A program made the position numbers and the translations under genes. Below the pieces are notes generated by a model. The model had not been told where the DNA came from. It saw nothing but the letters and a program-made list of their open reading frames with translations, and made no database searches. A stretch of DNA of 64,000 bases, taken from Pseudomonas cavernicola (GTDB taxonomy: Bacteria; Pseudomonadota; Gammaproteobacteria; Pseudomonadales; Pseudomonadaceae). Below, in pieces: positions 35,846-44,583 of this stretch (the stretch's first letter is position 1; each line of letters opens with the position of its first letter). The stretch spans positions 310,001 to 374,000 of the forward strand of contig NZ_QYUR01000002.1 of NCBI RefSeq assembly GCF_003596405.1, given 5' to 3'.

Positions 35846-36643
35846 ATGAATATCTATAGCTCCCGTCCCGTTGTCCTCTGCCTCTCCGGCCATGACCCCA
35901 GTGGTGGCGCCGGCCTGCAGGCCGATATCGAAGCCCTGCTCGCTCAGGGTTGCCACGCCGCGCCAGTGGTCACCGCGCTGACTGTGCAAGACACGGTCAA
36001 CGTCCGCGACTTTCGCGTGCTCGACCGCGCCTGGGTGATCGCCCAAGCCAATGCAGTGATTGCTGACATGCCGGTGGCTGCAGTCAAGCTGGGCATGCTT
36101 GGCTCCATCGAGATGGTCGAGACCGTACTGGAAATCATGCAAGCACTGCCCGGCGTACCGCTGGTCTGCGATCCGGTGCTGCGCGCCGGTGGTGGCGGCG
36201 CTCTGGGTAAAGATGAAGTCGGCTATGCCATGCGCGAGCGTCTGCTGCCACTGGCGACTATCGCCACGCCGAACCTGCCGGAAGCGCAAATCCTCGCCGA
36301 ACTGCCAGACGGCACGGCGGATCAGTGTGCGGAAAAACTCCTGCCCTACTGCCAACACCTGCTGATCACCGGCGGTCATGGCGACGAGCAGGAAGTGCAT
36401 AACCGCCTGTACTCGCGGGACGGTAGCCGCCAAACCTTCACCTGCCAGCGCCTGCCCGGCAGCTATCACGGCTCTGGCTGCACCCTGGCCAGCACCCTGG
36501 CCGGTCGCTTGGCGCAGGGGGAAAACCTGGCCAGCGCCGTGCAATCGGCACTGGCCTACACCTGGCGCACCCTACGCGATGCCGAGCAACTGGGCCATGG
36601 CCAGTTCGTCCCGCGCCGCCTGCCGTTGGATTTTTCTTCATGA
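35846..36643 (+). CDS. thiD: Hydroxymethylpyrimidine/phosphomethylpyrimidine kinase
   Basis: A 265-aa ribokinase-fold enzyme that phosphorylates HMP and HMP-phosphate in thiamine synthesis. The N-terminal [17 protein letters not shown] substrate loop is characteristic. The C-terminal [20 protein letters not shown] carries the anion hole and catalytic Asp/Cys region. The ATG overlaps the end of a non-coding divergent region. It overlaps thiE by four bases (ATGA), so the kinase product feeds directly to ThiE. Confidence 0.95.
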   Translation: MNIYSSRPVVLCLSGHDPSGGAGLQADIEALLAQGCHAAPVVTALTVQDTVNVRDFRVLDRAWVIAQANAVIADMPVAAVKLGMLGSIEMVETVLEIMQALPGVPLVCDPVLRAGGGGALGKDEVGYAMRERLLPLATIATPNLPEAQILAELPDGTADQCAEKLLPYCQHLLITGGHGDEQEVHNRLYSRDGSRQTFTCQRLPGSYHGSGCTLASTLAGRLAQGENLASAVQSALAYTWRTLRDAEQLGHGQFVPRRLPLDFSS

Positions 36644-37284
36644 GCCCGCAGTCAGTGAGGCTACGCGGCCTGTACGCCATTACCGACAGCCAACTGCTGG
36701 CCGATGGCAAGCTGCTGCCATACGTCGAAGCGGCGCTGGATGGTGGCGCGCGCCTGTTGCAATACCGCGACAAGTCCACCGACCAGGCACGCCGTCTGCG
36801 TGAAGCAGAGGCGTTGCGCAGCCTCTGTGAGCGTTACGGCGCCAACCTGCTGATCAATGACGACGCCGAGCTGGCCGCGCGCCTAGGCGTCGGCGTCCAC
36901 CTCGGCCAAGGCGATGGCTCACTCGCCGCCGGCCGCGCCCTGCTCGGCAGCCAGGCGATCATCGGCGCCACCTGCCATGCCCAGTTGGCTCTGGCCGAAC
37001 AGGCCGCCCGCGAAGGCGCCAGCTATGTGGCCTTCGGCCGTTTCTTTAATTCCAACACCAAACCCGGTGCGCCCGCTGCCACCGTCGAGCTGCTGCAGCA
37101 GGCCCGCGCCTGCTTGAGCCTGCCGATCGTCGCAATCGGCGGTGTCACCCTGGAAACCGCACCACAGCTGATTGCCAATGGCGCCAGCCTGCTGGCGGTG
37201 ATCCACGCGCTGTTCAGCGCCGAGAGCGCCCAGGAAGTAGCGCGCCGCGCCCGCGCCTTCAGTGATCTGTTCGCAACTAACTGA
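36640..37284 (+). CDS. thiE: Thiamine-phosphate synthase
   Basis: A 214-aa TIM-barrel enzyme joining HMP-PP and thiazole phosphate into thiamine phosphate. Motifs: [14 protein letters not shown] with the pyrophosphate-binding region, [20 protein letters not shown], the loop [16 protein letters not shown] and IVAIGGVT. Translationally coupled to thiD by a four-base overlap. It is followed by hemL after a 59-base gap holding a short GGTGGATTA repeat. Confidence 0.95.
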   Translation: MSPQSVRLRGLYAITDSQLLADGKLLPYVEAALDGGARLLQYRDKSTDQARRLREAEALRSLCERYGANLLINDDAELAARLGVGVHLGQGDGSLAAGRALLGSQAIIGATCHAQLALAEQAAREGASYVAFGRFFNSNTKPGAPAATVELLQQARACLSLPIVAIGGVTLETAPQLIANGASLLAVIHALFSAESAQEVARRARAFSDLFATN

Positions 37285-37294
37285 TACCCAATTA

Positions 37295-37326
37295 CGGTGG
37301 ATTACGCTGCGCTAATCCACCCTACG
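37295..37326. repeat. Short palindrome GGTGGATTACGC-TGCGCTAATCCACC
   Basis: A compact inverted repeat, GGTGGATTACG and CGCTAATCCACC, followed by CTACG. It looks like one unit of another intergenic REP-like family. It sits in the thiE-hemL gap, 18 bases before the hemL start. Confidence 0.6.
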
Positions 37327-37343
37327 TTTTCGAGAGGTTCAAC

Positions 37344-38627
37344 ATGTCCCGTTCCGAAACCCTATTCGCCAACGCGCAAAAACACATCCCCGGTGGCGTC
37401 AACTCGCCGGTGCGCGCCTTCAAAAGCGTGGGCGGCACTCCGCTGTTCTTCAAACACGCGATTGGCGCCTATGTGACGGACGAAGACAATAAACAGTATG
37501 TCGACTACGTCGGCTCCTGGGGCCCGATGATCCTCGGCCACAGCCACCCGGACGTACTCGACGCAGTGCGCAAGCAGCTGGAACACGGCCTGTCCTACGG
37601 CGCGCCGACCGCGCTGGAAGTCGACATGGCGGATCTGGTCTGCTCGATCGTGCCATCCATGGAAATGGTGCGGATGGTCAGCTCCGGCACCGAAGCGACC
37701 ATGAGCGCCATCCGCCTGGCCCGTGGTTTCACCGGGCGCGACAGCATCATCAAGTTCGAAGGCTGCTACCACGGGCATTCCGATAGCCTGCTGGTAAAAG
37801 CCGGCTCCGGCGCCTTGACCCAAGGCGTGCCGAGCTCCGCGGGCGTACCGGCGGCCTTCGCCAAACACACCCTGACCCTGCCGTTTAACGACATCGGTGC
37901 AGTCGAAAAAATGCTTGCCGAGGTCGGTAGCGAAGTGGCGTGCATCATCGTCGAGCCGGTGGCCGGCAATATGAACTGCGTGCCGCCGGCGCCAGGCTTC
38001 CTTGAAGGCCTGCGCGAGCAGTGCGACAAACACGGCGTAGTGCTGATTTTCGACGAAGTCATGACCGGCTTCCGCGTCGCCCTCGGCGGCGCTCAGGCGC
38101 ACTTCGGAGTGACGCCGGACCTCTCCACCTTTGGCAAGATCATCGGCGGCGGTATGCCCGTCGGCTGCTTCGGCGGCAAACGCGAAATCATGTCGCACAT
38201 CGCACCGCTCGGCCCGGTTTACCAAGCTGGCACGCTGTCCGGTAACCCGCTGGCCATGGCCGCAGGCCTGACCACCTTGAAGCTGATCAGCCGCCCGGGC
38301 TTTCATGCCGAACTGAGCGACTATACCCGCCGCCTGCTCGCCGGCCTGCAACAGCGCGCCGATGCCGCTGGCATTCCCTTCGTCACCACGCAAGCGGGCG
38401 GCATGTTCGGCCTTTACTTCAGCGCGGCCCCAGCCATCGTCACCTTCGACGATGTGATGACCAGCGATGCCGAACGCTTCAAGCGCTTCTTCCACCTGAT
38501 GCTGGAAGGCGGCGTGTACCTGGCGCCCAGTGCGTTCGAGGCTGGCTTTACCTCCATCGCGCATGGCGACAAGGAACTGCAAATCACCCTGGACGCCGCC
38601 GAGCGCGCCTTCGCGGCCTTGCGCTAG
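37344..38627 (+). CDS. hemL: Glutamate-1-semialdehyde 2,1-aminomutase
   Basis: A 427-aa PLP enzyme making 5-aminolevulinate, the first committed heme precursor, from glutamate-1-semialdehyde. The N-terminal [13 protein letters not shown] is diagnostic. The PLP Lys is in [12 protein letters not shown], and [18 protein letters not shown] lines the cofactor site. GAGAGG upstream supports the ATG. The stop TAG shares its G with the GTG start of the next gene, so the membrane protein is probably coupled to it. Confidence 0.97.
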   Translation: MSRSETLFANAQKHIPGGVNSPVRAFKSVGGTPLFFKHAIGAYVTDEDNKQYVDYVGSWGPMILGHSHPDVLDAVRKQLEHGLSYGAPTALEVDMADLVCSIVPSMEMVRMVSSGTEATMSAIRLARGFTGRDSIIKFEGCYHGHSDSLLVKAGSGALTQGVPSSAGVPAAFAKHTLTLPFNDIGAVEKMLAEVGSEVACIIVEPVAGNMNCVPPAPGFLEGLREQCDKHGVVLIFDEVMTGFRVALGGAQAHFGVTPDLSTFGKIIGGGMPVGCFGGKREIMSHIAPLGPVYQAGTLSGNPLAMAAGLTTLKLISRPGFHAELSDYTRRLLAGLQQRADAAGIPFVTTQAGGMFGLYFSAAPAIVTFDDVMTSDAERFKRFFHLMLEGGVYLAPSAFEAGFTSIAHGDKELQITLDAAERAFAALR

Positions 38628-39298
38628 TGCAATACAGCACGGCACTGTCCGATGGCATCCTGGCGCTGGCCTGCTTGGCTGGCGCCTTATGGATTTACCG
38701 CGCCCGAGCACCTTTTCCCGAAGCCGAGCGATCCACTTGGTTCTGCGCGCTACTCGGTTTTGCCTTACCGGCCAGCGCCGCGCTGTGCGGGGTACTGCGC
38801 TATGGCCTCGACCCAAGCTGGCAAGAGGCTCATGCCAGACTAAGCCAGGCCAGCAGCCTGCTCGGCCTGCCATTGCTTGGTATTGCCGCCCTGACCTTGG
38901 CTCGTGGCTGGGCGTGGCCGCGGATAGTCTGGTGTTGGGTACTGATCGGACTGAGCCTGCTGTTCGAGGCGGCCCAACGGCTGAGCCTGCTCGACGACTA
39001 TCGCCTGCTGCTCAACCTCGTCACCTTGCTGCTGCTTCTCTATGTCGGCGCCCTGCAACTGCCGCAACGCGCCACGCCACTGCTGGCCGCTGCAGCAGCA
39101 GTGAGTTTGTTGCTGTTCGCCGGCTTGCTCGTAGGCACCGAGGGCTTTATCGGCCCGTTACGCCGCGTCGACCTGTTCCACGCCCTGCTCAGCCTGGCTT
39201 ATCCACTCTTTGCCTGGCTCTTACTGGCATTGCCCGGCGGCTCCCGCTCGCATGCCCTTCTGACAGAAAAGCCAGAAAAGCCCGTAAAGACTTTGTAA
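38627..39298 (+). CDS. Uncharacterised seven-helix membrane protein
   Basis: A 223-aa protein with about seven hydrophobic segments and short loops. No conserved motif I can name is visible. A GTG start at 38627 overlaps the hemL stop by one base, indicating translational coupling. The C-terminal tail is short and charged (EKPEKPVKTL). Because of the coupling it may act at the membrane in a process linked to heme supply, but there is no direct evidence. Confidence 0.72.
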   Translation: MQYSTALSDGILALACLAGALWIYRARAPFPEAERSTWFCALLGFALPASAALCGVLRYGLDPSWQEAHARLSQASSLLGLPLLGIAALTLARGWAWPRIVWCWVLIGLSLLFEAAQRLSLLDDYRLLLNLVTLLLLLYVGALQLPQRATPLLAAAAAVSLLLFAGLLVGTEGFIGPLRRVDLFHALLSLAYPLFAWLLLALPGGSRSHALLTEKPEKPVKTL

Positions 39299-39319
39299 GG
39301 ATGGCCCCGCTTATTTCAT

Positions 39320-39355
39320 AATGTGATGGCCGACGCGTTTCGTCGGCCGAGCACA
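39320..39355. terminator. Long hairpin before the Sel1-repeat gene
   Basis: A stem of GGCCGACG and CGTCGGCC with a 5-base loop (39328-39348), flanked by complementary AATGTG and CACATT. It lies 22 bases after the membrane-protein stop. No T-run follows; it may still end or attenuate hemL-operon transcription. Confidence 0.45.
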
Positions 39356-39389
39356 TTGCTCGTACTGCTTTTGAGGCACGCCGATTTCC

Positions 39390-39938
39390 ATGAACCGCAC
39401 CGGCCGCACCCTAACCTTGGGCTGCCTGTTGCTCTTTCTCCCGCTGCTTGCATCCGCCGGCGGTAATTCCTTGCTGATCCCGGCGACTGGCCGCTGCTCG
39501 CTCAACACCCTGCCCGAGGATCTGCCGGAGGCCTTGGCCGCTTGCCAACAGGCCGCCCAAGCAGGTGACCTTGAGGCAGAGTTCGAGCTCGGCGAGTTCT
39601 ATTACGACGGCAAGCGCGCCCCGCGCGATCTGGCGCAAGCACTGAATTGGTTCGAGCAAGCCTCACTGCAAGGCCATGCGCAGGCACAATATCGCCTGGG
39701 GGTGATGTTCTACCGTGGCGAAGGCGTACCGGCCAACAATGTGCAGGCTTATATCGTGCTGAAGATGGCCGCCGTGAATGGCTCCGAAGATGCGCTGGAC
39801 ACCGCCGATCAGGTCGCCGCGCAGATGCCACGCGAGCAGTTGGAGATCGCCACCCAAGTGCTTGGGCAGATTTTCCGTAATTACCTGCTGGAGCTGCAGA
39901 CCGCTGACGGCGGCTCGCCGTTCGCGCCGCTGCCGTAA
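39390..39938 (+). CDS. Sel1-repeat (tetratricopeptide-like) protein, exported
   Basis: A 182-aa protein with a Sec signal of about 23 residues (cleavage near ASAGG) and two Sel1-like repeats, about 55-90 and 92-125, including ELGEFYYDGKRAPRD and RLGVMFYRGEGVPAN. Sel1 repeats mediate protein contacts, often at the envelope. Partner unknown. It lies between the hemL operon and a convergent DUF1820 gene. Confidence 0.85.
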   Translation: MNRTGRTLTLGCLLLFLPLLASAGGNSLLIPATGRCSLNTLPEDLPEALAACQQAAQAGDLEAEFELGEFYYDGKRAPRDLAQALNWFEQASLQGHAQAQYRLGVMFYRGEGVPANNVQAYIVLKMAAVNGSEDALDTADQVAAQMPREQLEIATQVLGQIFRNYLLELQTADGGSPFAPLP

Positions 39939-39941
39939 TTC

Positions 39942-40018
39942 GTAGGCTGGGTAGAGTCCGCAGGGCGAAACCCAGCGGGGGTTAATCGCTGGGTTTCGCT
40001 TCGCTCTACCCAGCCTAC
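39942..40018. repeat. GTAGGCTGGG palindrome, copy 3
   Basis: A 77-bp copy with full arms GTAGGCTGGGTAGAG and CTCTACCCAGCCTAC and inner CGAAACCCAGCG and CGCTGGGTTTCG. It lies between the convergent Sel1 and DUF1820 genes and begins three bases after the Sel1 stop. A separate GCGAGCAGAGCTCGC unit follows immediately at 40033. Confidence 0.85.
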
Positions 40019-40032
40019 GGATTTTGCGCAGA

Positions 40033-40056
40033 ATCGCGAGCAGAGCTCGCTCCTAC
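40033..40056. repeat. REP-like hairpin supplying the DUF1820 stop
   Basis: ATCGCGAGCAGAGCTCGCTCCTAC, a second copy of the unit at 9835-9858. Its terminal CTA at 40053-40055, read on the minus strand, is the TAG stop of the DUF1820 gene. Confidence 0.7.
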
Positions 40057-40376
40057 TTATCCGGCATCGGCATCGGGAACGGCATGATATTGCTCACACC
40101 GCGTGCTTCGCTGATCTTCGGCGTGCCCAGGCGCTCGACTTCGTCGATCCGCACAATCGCGTGCATGGGCACGAAACTGCGCACCACGCCCTCGAACTGC
40201 GCCTTGAGCTTCTCTTCGCTGGGATCGACTACCACCTGCGTACGCTCACCGAAGACGAACTCCTCCACCTCTAGGAAGCCCCACAGATCACTTTGATAGA
40301 TCTGCTTGGCGTACATCTCGTACACCTGGCCTTGGTTGAGGAAGATCACCTTGTAGATAGGTTCACGCTTGCTCAT
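40053..40376 (-). CDS. DUF1820 family protein
   Basis: A 107-aa soluble protein of the DUF1820 family, conserved in pseudomonads, function unknown. Recognisable sequence: YKVIFLNQGQVYEMYAKQIY, WGFLEVEEFVFGE and FVPMHAIVRIDEVE. The Pro/Met-rich tail runs straight into a REP unit that contributes the stop codon, so the native C-terminus may have been altered by repeat insertion. It is divergent from miaB. Confidence 0.85.
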   Translation of the reverse strand: MSKREPIYKVIFLNQGQVYEMYAKQIYQSDLWGFLEVEEFVFGERTQVVVDPSEEKLKAQFEGVVRSFVPMHAIVRIDEVERLGTPKISEARGVSNIMPFPMPMPDK

Positions 40377-40505
40377 GGATGGCAGATAACCATGGGAGGA
40401 ATTAGGGGGGCGAAATCATAGCATAGCCTCCGCGCAGGCAATGCTAGGAAGCCCACGACTCGCCCACTATAATGCGCGGTTCTTCGAACCACCCGACGAC
40501 CTCGC

Positions 40506-41861
40506 ATGACCAAGAAGCTTTATATCGAAACCCACGGCTGCCAAATGAACGAGTACGACAGCTCGCGCATGGTCGACCTGCTGGGTGAACATCAAGCCCT
40601 GGAAGTCACTGCGCGCGCAGAAGACGCCGACGTCATCCTGCTCAACACCTGCTCGATCCGCGAGCGCGCCCAGGATCGGGTGTACTCGCAACTCGGCCGC
40701 TGGCGTGAACTGAAATTGGCCAAGCCGGACATGGTGATCGCTGTCGGCGGCTGCGTGGCCAGCCAGGAAGGTGCGGCGATCCGTGATCGCGCGCCCTATG
40801 TCGACGTGGTGTTCGGCCCGCAAACCCTGCACCGCCTGCCGGAAATGATCGACGCCGCGCGCAGCACCCGCTTGCCGCAGGTGGATGTGTCGTTCCCGGA
40901 GATCGAGAAATTCGATCGCCTGCCCGAGCCGCGTATCGACGGCCCCAGCGCCTTCGTCTCGATCATGGAAGGTTGCAGCAAGTACTGCACCTTCTGCGTG
41001 GTGCCCTACACCCGTGGCGAAGAAGTCAGCCGGCCGTTCGACGATGTACTGGCCGAAGTCATCCACCTGGCCGAGCACGGCGTGCGCGAAGTCACCCTGC
41101 TCGGGCAGAACGTCAACGGCTTCCGCGGGGCAACCCATGATGGCCGCACCGCCGACCTCGCCGAGCTGATCCGGGTGATCGCGGCAATCGACGGGATCGA
41201 CCGCATCCGCTACACCACTTCGCACCCGCTGGAGTTCTCCGACAGCCTGATTCAGGCCCACGCCGAGGTTCCAGAGCTGGTCAAGCACCTGCATTTGCCG
41301 GTGCAGGCCGGCTCCGACCGTATCCTCGCGGCGATGAAGCGCAACCACACCGCGCTCGAGTACAAGTCGAAGATCCGCAAACTCAAGGCTGCCTGCCCGG
41401 GCATCAGCATTACCTCGGACTTCATCGTCGGCTTCCCCGGCGAAACCGAGAAAGACTTCGAACAAACCATGCAACTGATCGCCGACGTCGGCTTCGACTT
41501 CTCCTATTCCTTCGTCTATAGCGCACGCCCGGGCACACCGGCGGCCGACCTGCCGAACGAGATTTCAGCCGAAGTGAATCGCGAACGCCTGGCGCGCCTG
41601 CAACACCTGCTAAACCAGCAAGGCTATGAGATCAGCCGACGAATGGTCGGCAGCGTTCAGCGCATCCTGGTCAGCGATTACTCGAAAAAAGACCCCGGCC
41701 AGCTCACCGGCCGCACCGAGAATAATCGGATCGTCAACTTCCGCTGCGACAATCCACGCCTGATCGGCCAGTTCGCCGACGTGCAGATCGATGAGGCTAT
41801 GCCCCATTCCCTGCGCGGCAGTTTGTTGGCAGAGCACACCGCGAAACCGAGCCAACACTAA
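40506..41861 (+). CDS. miaB: tRNA-2-methylthio-N6-dimethylallyladenosine synthase
   Basis: A 451-aa radical-SAM methylthiotransferase that adds a methylthio group to i6A37 of tRNAs reading UNN codons. Auxiliary cluster ligands Cys12, Cys49 and Cys83 and radical-SAM ligands Cys157, Cys161 and Cys164 are all present. A TRAM domain ends the protein (residues ~380-445). It is the first gene of the miaB-ybeZ-ybeY-ybeX-lnt block. Confidence 0.96.
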   Translation: MTKKLYIETHGCQMNEYDSSRMVDLLGEHQALEVTARAEDADVILLNTCSIRERAQDRVYSQLGRWRELKLAKPDMVIAVGGCVASQEGAAIRDRAPYVDVVFGPQTLHRLPEMIDAARSTRLPQVDVSFPEIEKFDRLPEPRIDGPSAFVSIMEGCSKYCTFCVVPYTRGEEVSRPFDDVLAEVIHLAEHGVREVTLLGQNVNGFRGATHDGRTADLAELIRVIAAIDGIDRIRYTTSHPLEFSDSLIQAHAEVPELVKHLHLPVQAGSDRILAAMKRNHTALEYKSKIRKLKAACPGISITSDFIVGFPGETEKDFEQTMQLIADVGFDFSYSFVYSARPGTPAADLPNEISAEVNRERLARLQHLLNQQGYEISRRMVGSVQRILVSDYSKKDPGQLTGRTENNRIVNFRCDNPRLIGQFADVQIDEAMPHSLRGSLLAEHTAKPSQH

Positions 41862-41949
41862 AGCCGTAGAAGCCCGAGCTTTCACCCTTGGACGCTCGGG
41901 GTTATCCTTCGATTCATCACCCCTGCCGACTGGCGGCTAACACACGACC

Positions 41950-42960
41950 TTGAACGCACCCATAGAACCGCATCGCTTCATCCTCGAGCCCTTTGAGGCT
42001 CGCCGCTTCGCCAATCTCTGCGGGCAATTCGACGAGCACCTGCGCTTGATCGAGCAACGCCTGGCTATCGAAATCCGCAACCGCGGTAATCAATTCGAGC
42101 TGATTGGCCCTGCCGAACACACTAACTCCGCCGAGCAGCTGCTGCGCCGGCTGTACCGCGAAACCAACGCTACCCAGCTGTCGCCGGATCTGGTGCACCT
42201 GTTCCTGCAGGAGTCCTGCATCGAAGAGCTGAACAACCCGCGAGCCGAGGCCAGCGTCACCCTGCGTACCCGCAAGGGCATAATTCGCCCCCGCGGTGCC
42301 AACCAGCAGCGCTACGTCAAAGCGATCCTCAACCACGACATTAACTTTAGCGTCGGCCCGGCCGGCACCGGCAAGACCTATCTGGCCGTCGCCTGCGCGG
42401 TGGATGCGCTGGAGCGCGAGCAGGTACGCCGTATCCTGCTGGTGCGCCCGGCGGTGGAAGCGGGCGAGAAGCTCGGCTTCCTCCCTGGCGACCTCGCGCA
42501 GAAGATCGACCCCTACCTGCGCCCGCTGTACGACGCGCTGTACGAGATGCTCGGCTTCGAACAGGTCGCCAAACTGATCGAGAGGCAGGTGATCGAAGTC
42601 GCGCCGCTGGCTTATATGCGCGGCCGCACGTTGAACAACAGCTTCATCATCCTCGACGAGAGCCAGAACACCACACTGGAACAGATGAAGATGTTCCTCA
42701 CCCGCATCGGCTTCGGCTCCACCGCGGTCATCACCGGCGATATCACCCAGGTCGACCTGCCGCGCGGCACAAAATCAGGGCTGACCCATGTGATCGATGT
42801 GCTACGCGACGTACCCGGCATCTCCTTCACCCACTTCAAGTCCAAAGACGTGATGCGCCACCCGCTGGTGCAGCGCATCGTCGAAGCCTACGAGCGCCAC
42901 GAGAACCGCATGCACGGCAAGCTCGACGACGAGTTCGACACGGATGGCGGCAATGCTTGA
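41950..42960 (+). CDS. ybeZ: PhoH-like ATPase YbeZ
   Basis: A 336-aa PhoH-family ATPase. Walker A GPAGTGKT is at 136-143 and the Walker B region ILDESQN near 235, followed by [10 protein letters not shown]. YbeZ works with YbeY in rRNA processing and ribosome quality control. A TTG start at 41950 is required for the family N-terminus ([10 protein letters not shown]); no upstream ATG fits. The stop overlaps the ybeY start by eight bases. Confidence 0.92.
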   Translation: MNAPIEPHRFILEPFEARRFANLCGQFDEHLRLIEQRLAIEIRNRGNQFELIGPAEHTNSAEQLLRRLYRETNATQLSPDLVHLFLQESCIEELNNPRAEASVTLRTRKGIIRPRGANQQRYVKAILNHDINFSVGPAGTGKTYLAVACAVDALEREQVRRILLVRPAVEAGEKLGFLPGDLAQKIDPYLRPLYDALYEMLGFEQVAKLIERQVIEVAPLAYMRGRTLNNSFIILDESQNTTLEQMKMFLTRIGFGSTAVITGDITQVDLPRGTKSGLTHVIDVLRDVPGISFTHFKSKDVMRHPLVQRIVEAYERHENRMHGKLDDEFDTDGGNA

Positions 42961-43408
42961 GCTCGACCTGCAAAACGCCAGCGCCGCCAACAGCCCCAGC
43001 GAAGCCGAGTTCCGCCACTGGTGCGAACTGGCCCTGCGCCAGCGCAGTGCCGATTCCGAGCTGACCATCCGCCTGGTCGATGAGCCGGAAGCCCGCGAGC
43101 TGAACCACACCTACCGGCACAAAGACTACGCCACCAACGTACTGTCATTCCCGGCCGATGTACCCGACGAGCTGCTGGATATCCCACTGCTCGGCGATCT
43201 GGTGATTTGCGTGCCCGTGGTCGCCCGCGAAGCGGCCGAGCAAGGCAAAACGCTGGAGGCCCACTGGGCGCACCTGGTGATTCACGGCTGCCTGCATCTG
43301 CTCGGCTACGACCATATCGAGGATGAAGAGGCCGCCGAGATGGAAGGCTTGGAACAACAATTGCTCGCCGAACTGGGTCACCCCGACCCTTACGCCGGCG
43401 ACGAATAG
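42953..43408 (+). CDS. ybeY: Endoribonuclease YbeY
   Basis: A 151-aa zinc metalloprotein required for 16S rRNA 3' maturation and ribosome quality control. The three metal histidines are in [11 protein letters not shown] near residue 115. The ATG was set inside the end of ybeZ; this overlap matches the conserved gene pair. [11 protein letters not shown] mid-protein is typical of the family. Confidence 0.95.
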   Translation: MLELDLQNASAANSPSEAEFRHWCELALRQRSADSELTIRLVDEPEARELNHTYRHKDYATNVLSFPADVPDELLDIPLLGDLVICVPVVAREAAEQGKTLEAHWAHLVIHGCLHLLGYDHIEDEEAAEMEGLEQQLLAELGHPDPYAGDE

Positions 43409-43452
43409 CCTGACCACCGTCAGGCACCAGAAAGGAACACTGAGTAACCAGC

Positions 43453-44292
43453 ATGAGCGAAGACCGATCGAGCAACGGGCAAAAATCCTGGTTGGGAAAA
43501 ATCACCCAGGCCTTTGCCCACGAGCCGAAAAACCGCCAAGAACTGCTGTCGCTACTGCGCGAAGCCCATCAGAACAAGCTTCTCGACAGCGAAGCGCTGG
43601 CCATCGTCGAAGGTGCGATTCAGGTCGCGGACCTGCAGGTCCGCGACATCATGGTCCCGCGTTCGCAGATGATCAGCATCAAGTCCAGCCTGACGCCCCG
43701 GGAGTTCCTCCCGGCGATCATCGAGTCCGCCCACTCTCGTTACCCGGTGATTGGCGAAAGCCTTGACGACATTATCGGTGTGCTGCTGGCCAAAGACCTC
43801 TTGCCGCTGGTGCTGCACGACGAGAACCACACGTTCAACATCAAGGACCTGCTGCGCCCGGCCACCTTCGTGCCGGAGTCCAAGCGCCTCAATGTGCTGC
43901 TGCGCGAGTTCCGCGCCAACCACAACCACATGGCCATCGTCATCGACGAATACGGCGGCGTGGCGGGCCTGGTGACCATCGAGGACGTGCTGGAACAAAT
44001 CGTTGGCGACATCGAGGACGAGCACGACGTCGAGGAAGACAGCTACATCAAACCGCTGCCCAGCGGCGACTTCCTGGTCAAAGCACTAACGCCGATCGAC
44101 AGCTTCAACGAGTCCTTCTCCAGCCAGTTCTCCGATGACGAGTTCGACACCGTCGGCGGCCTGGTGATGGGTGCGTTCGGCCATCTGCCCAAGCGCAACG
44201 AAGTGACCGAGATCGGCGATTTCCGTTTCCGCGTACTGAGCGCCGACAGCCGCCGCATTCATTTGCTGCGCTTGACGCCAATGTCGCGCTGA
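43453..44292 (+). CDS. corC: CorC/YbeX protein with paired CBS domains
   Basis: A 279-aa cytoplasmic protein with two CBS domains (~65-190; motifs VRDIMVPRSQM and VIDEYGGVAGLVTIEDVLE) and a C-terminal CorC/HlyC transporter-associated domain. It is linked to Mg2+/Co2+ efflux and to ribosome homeostasis in E. coli. It usually forms one operon with lnt; here a 205-bp element lies between them. Confidence 0.93.
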   Translation: MSEDRSSNGQKSWLGKITQAFAHEPKNRQELLSLLREAHQNKLLDSEALAIVEGAIQVADLQVRDIMVPRSQMISIKSSLTPREFLPAIIESAHSRYPVIGESLDDIIGVLLAKDLLPLVLHDENHTFNIKDLLRPATFVPESKRLNVLLREFRANHNHMAIVIDEYGGVAGLVTIEDVLEQIVGDIEDEHDVEEDSYIKPLPSGDFLVKALTPIDSFNESFSSQFSDDEFDTVGGLVMGAFGHLPKRNEVTEIGDFRFRVLSADSRRIHLLRLTPMSR

Positions 44293-44367
44293 ACCAACGT
44301 GCACGCTTTGCCCATTGGGTAGAGGCTTTTTCTCGCCCTTCTCTCTGCCTGATGCAAGCCAAGCTAG

Positions 44368-44572
44368 AGAACCTGCTTAAGATCGTCGCGAGCGCAGGGC
44401 CGGCAAGGCGCAACGTAGCGAAGCGGAGTAACAACCAAAGGCTGGCCCGCAGGGCGAGCGAAGCGAGTCAAACAGGTGAGGAAGCGGAGTTGACTGCAGT
44501 CAATGAGCATTCCGAGCCTGTTTTCAACGCGGCATCACGCGCGAAGCCCGCAGCAGATATTAAGTAGGTTCT
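44368..44572. mobile_element. MITE-like element, family 2, copy A
   Basis: A 205-bp unit with 17-bp inverted ends, AGAACCTGCTTAAGATC and the complement of AGAACCTACTTAATATC. It shares a ~65-bp near-identical core (CGCAACGTAGCGAAGCGG onward) with the copy at 47627. No clear target duplication. It lies inside the conserved ybeX-lnt operon, 12 bases before the lnt start, so lnt expression must pass through it or start within it. No coding capacity. Confidence 0.7.
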
Positions 44573-44583
44573 AAGGATTGAGC

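Noticed and set aside
35659..35847. Cysteine-rich 62-codon minus-strand frame before thiD
   Set aside because: It overlaps the thiD start, has no ribosome site and matches no family I know; kept as intergenic.
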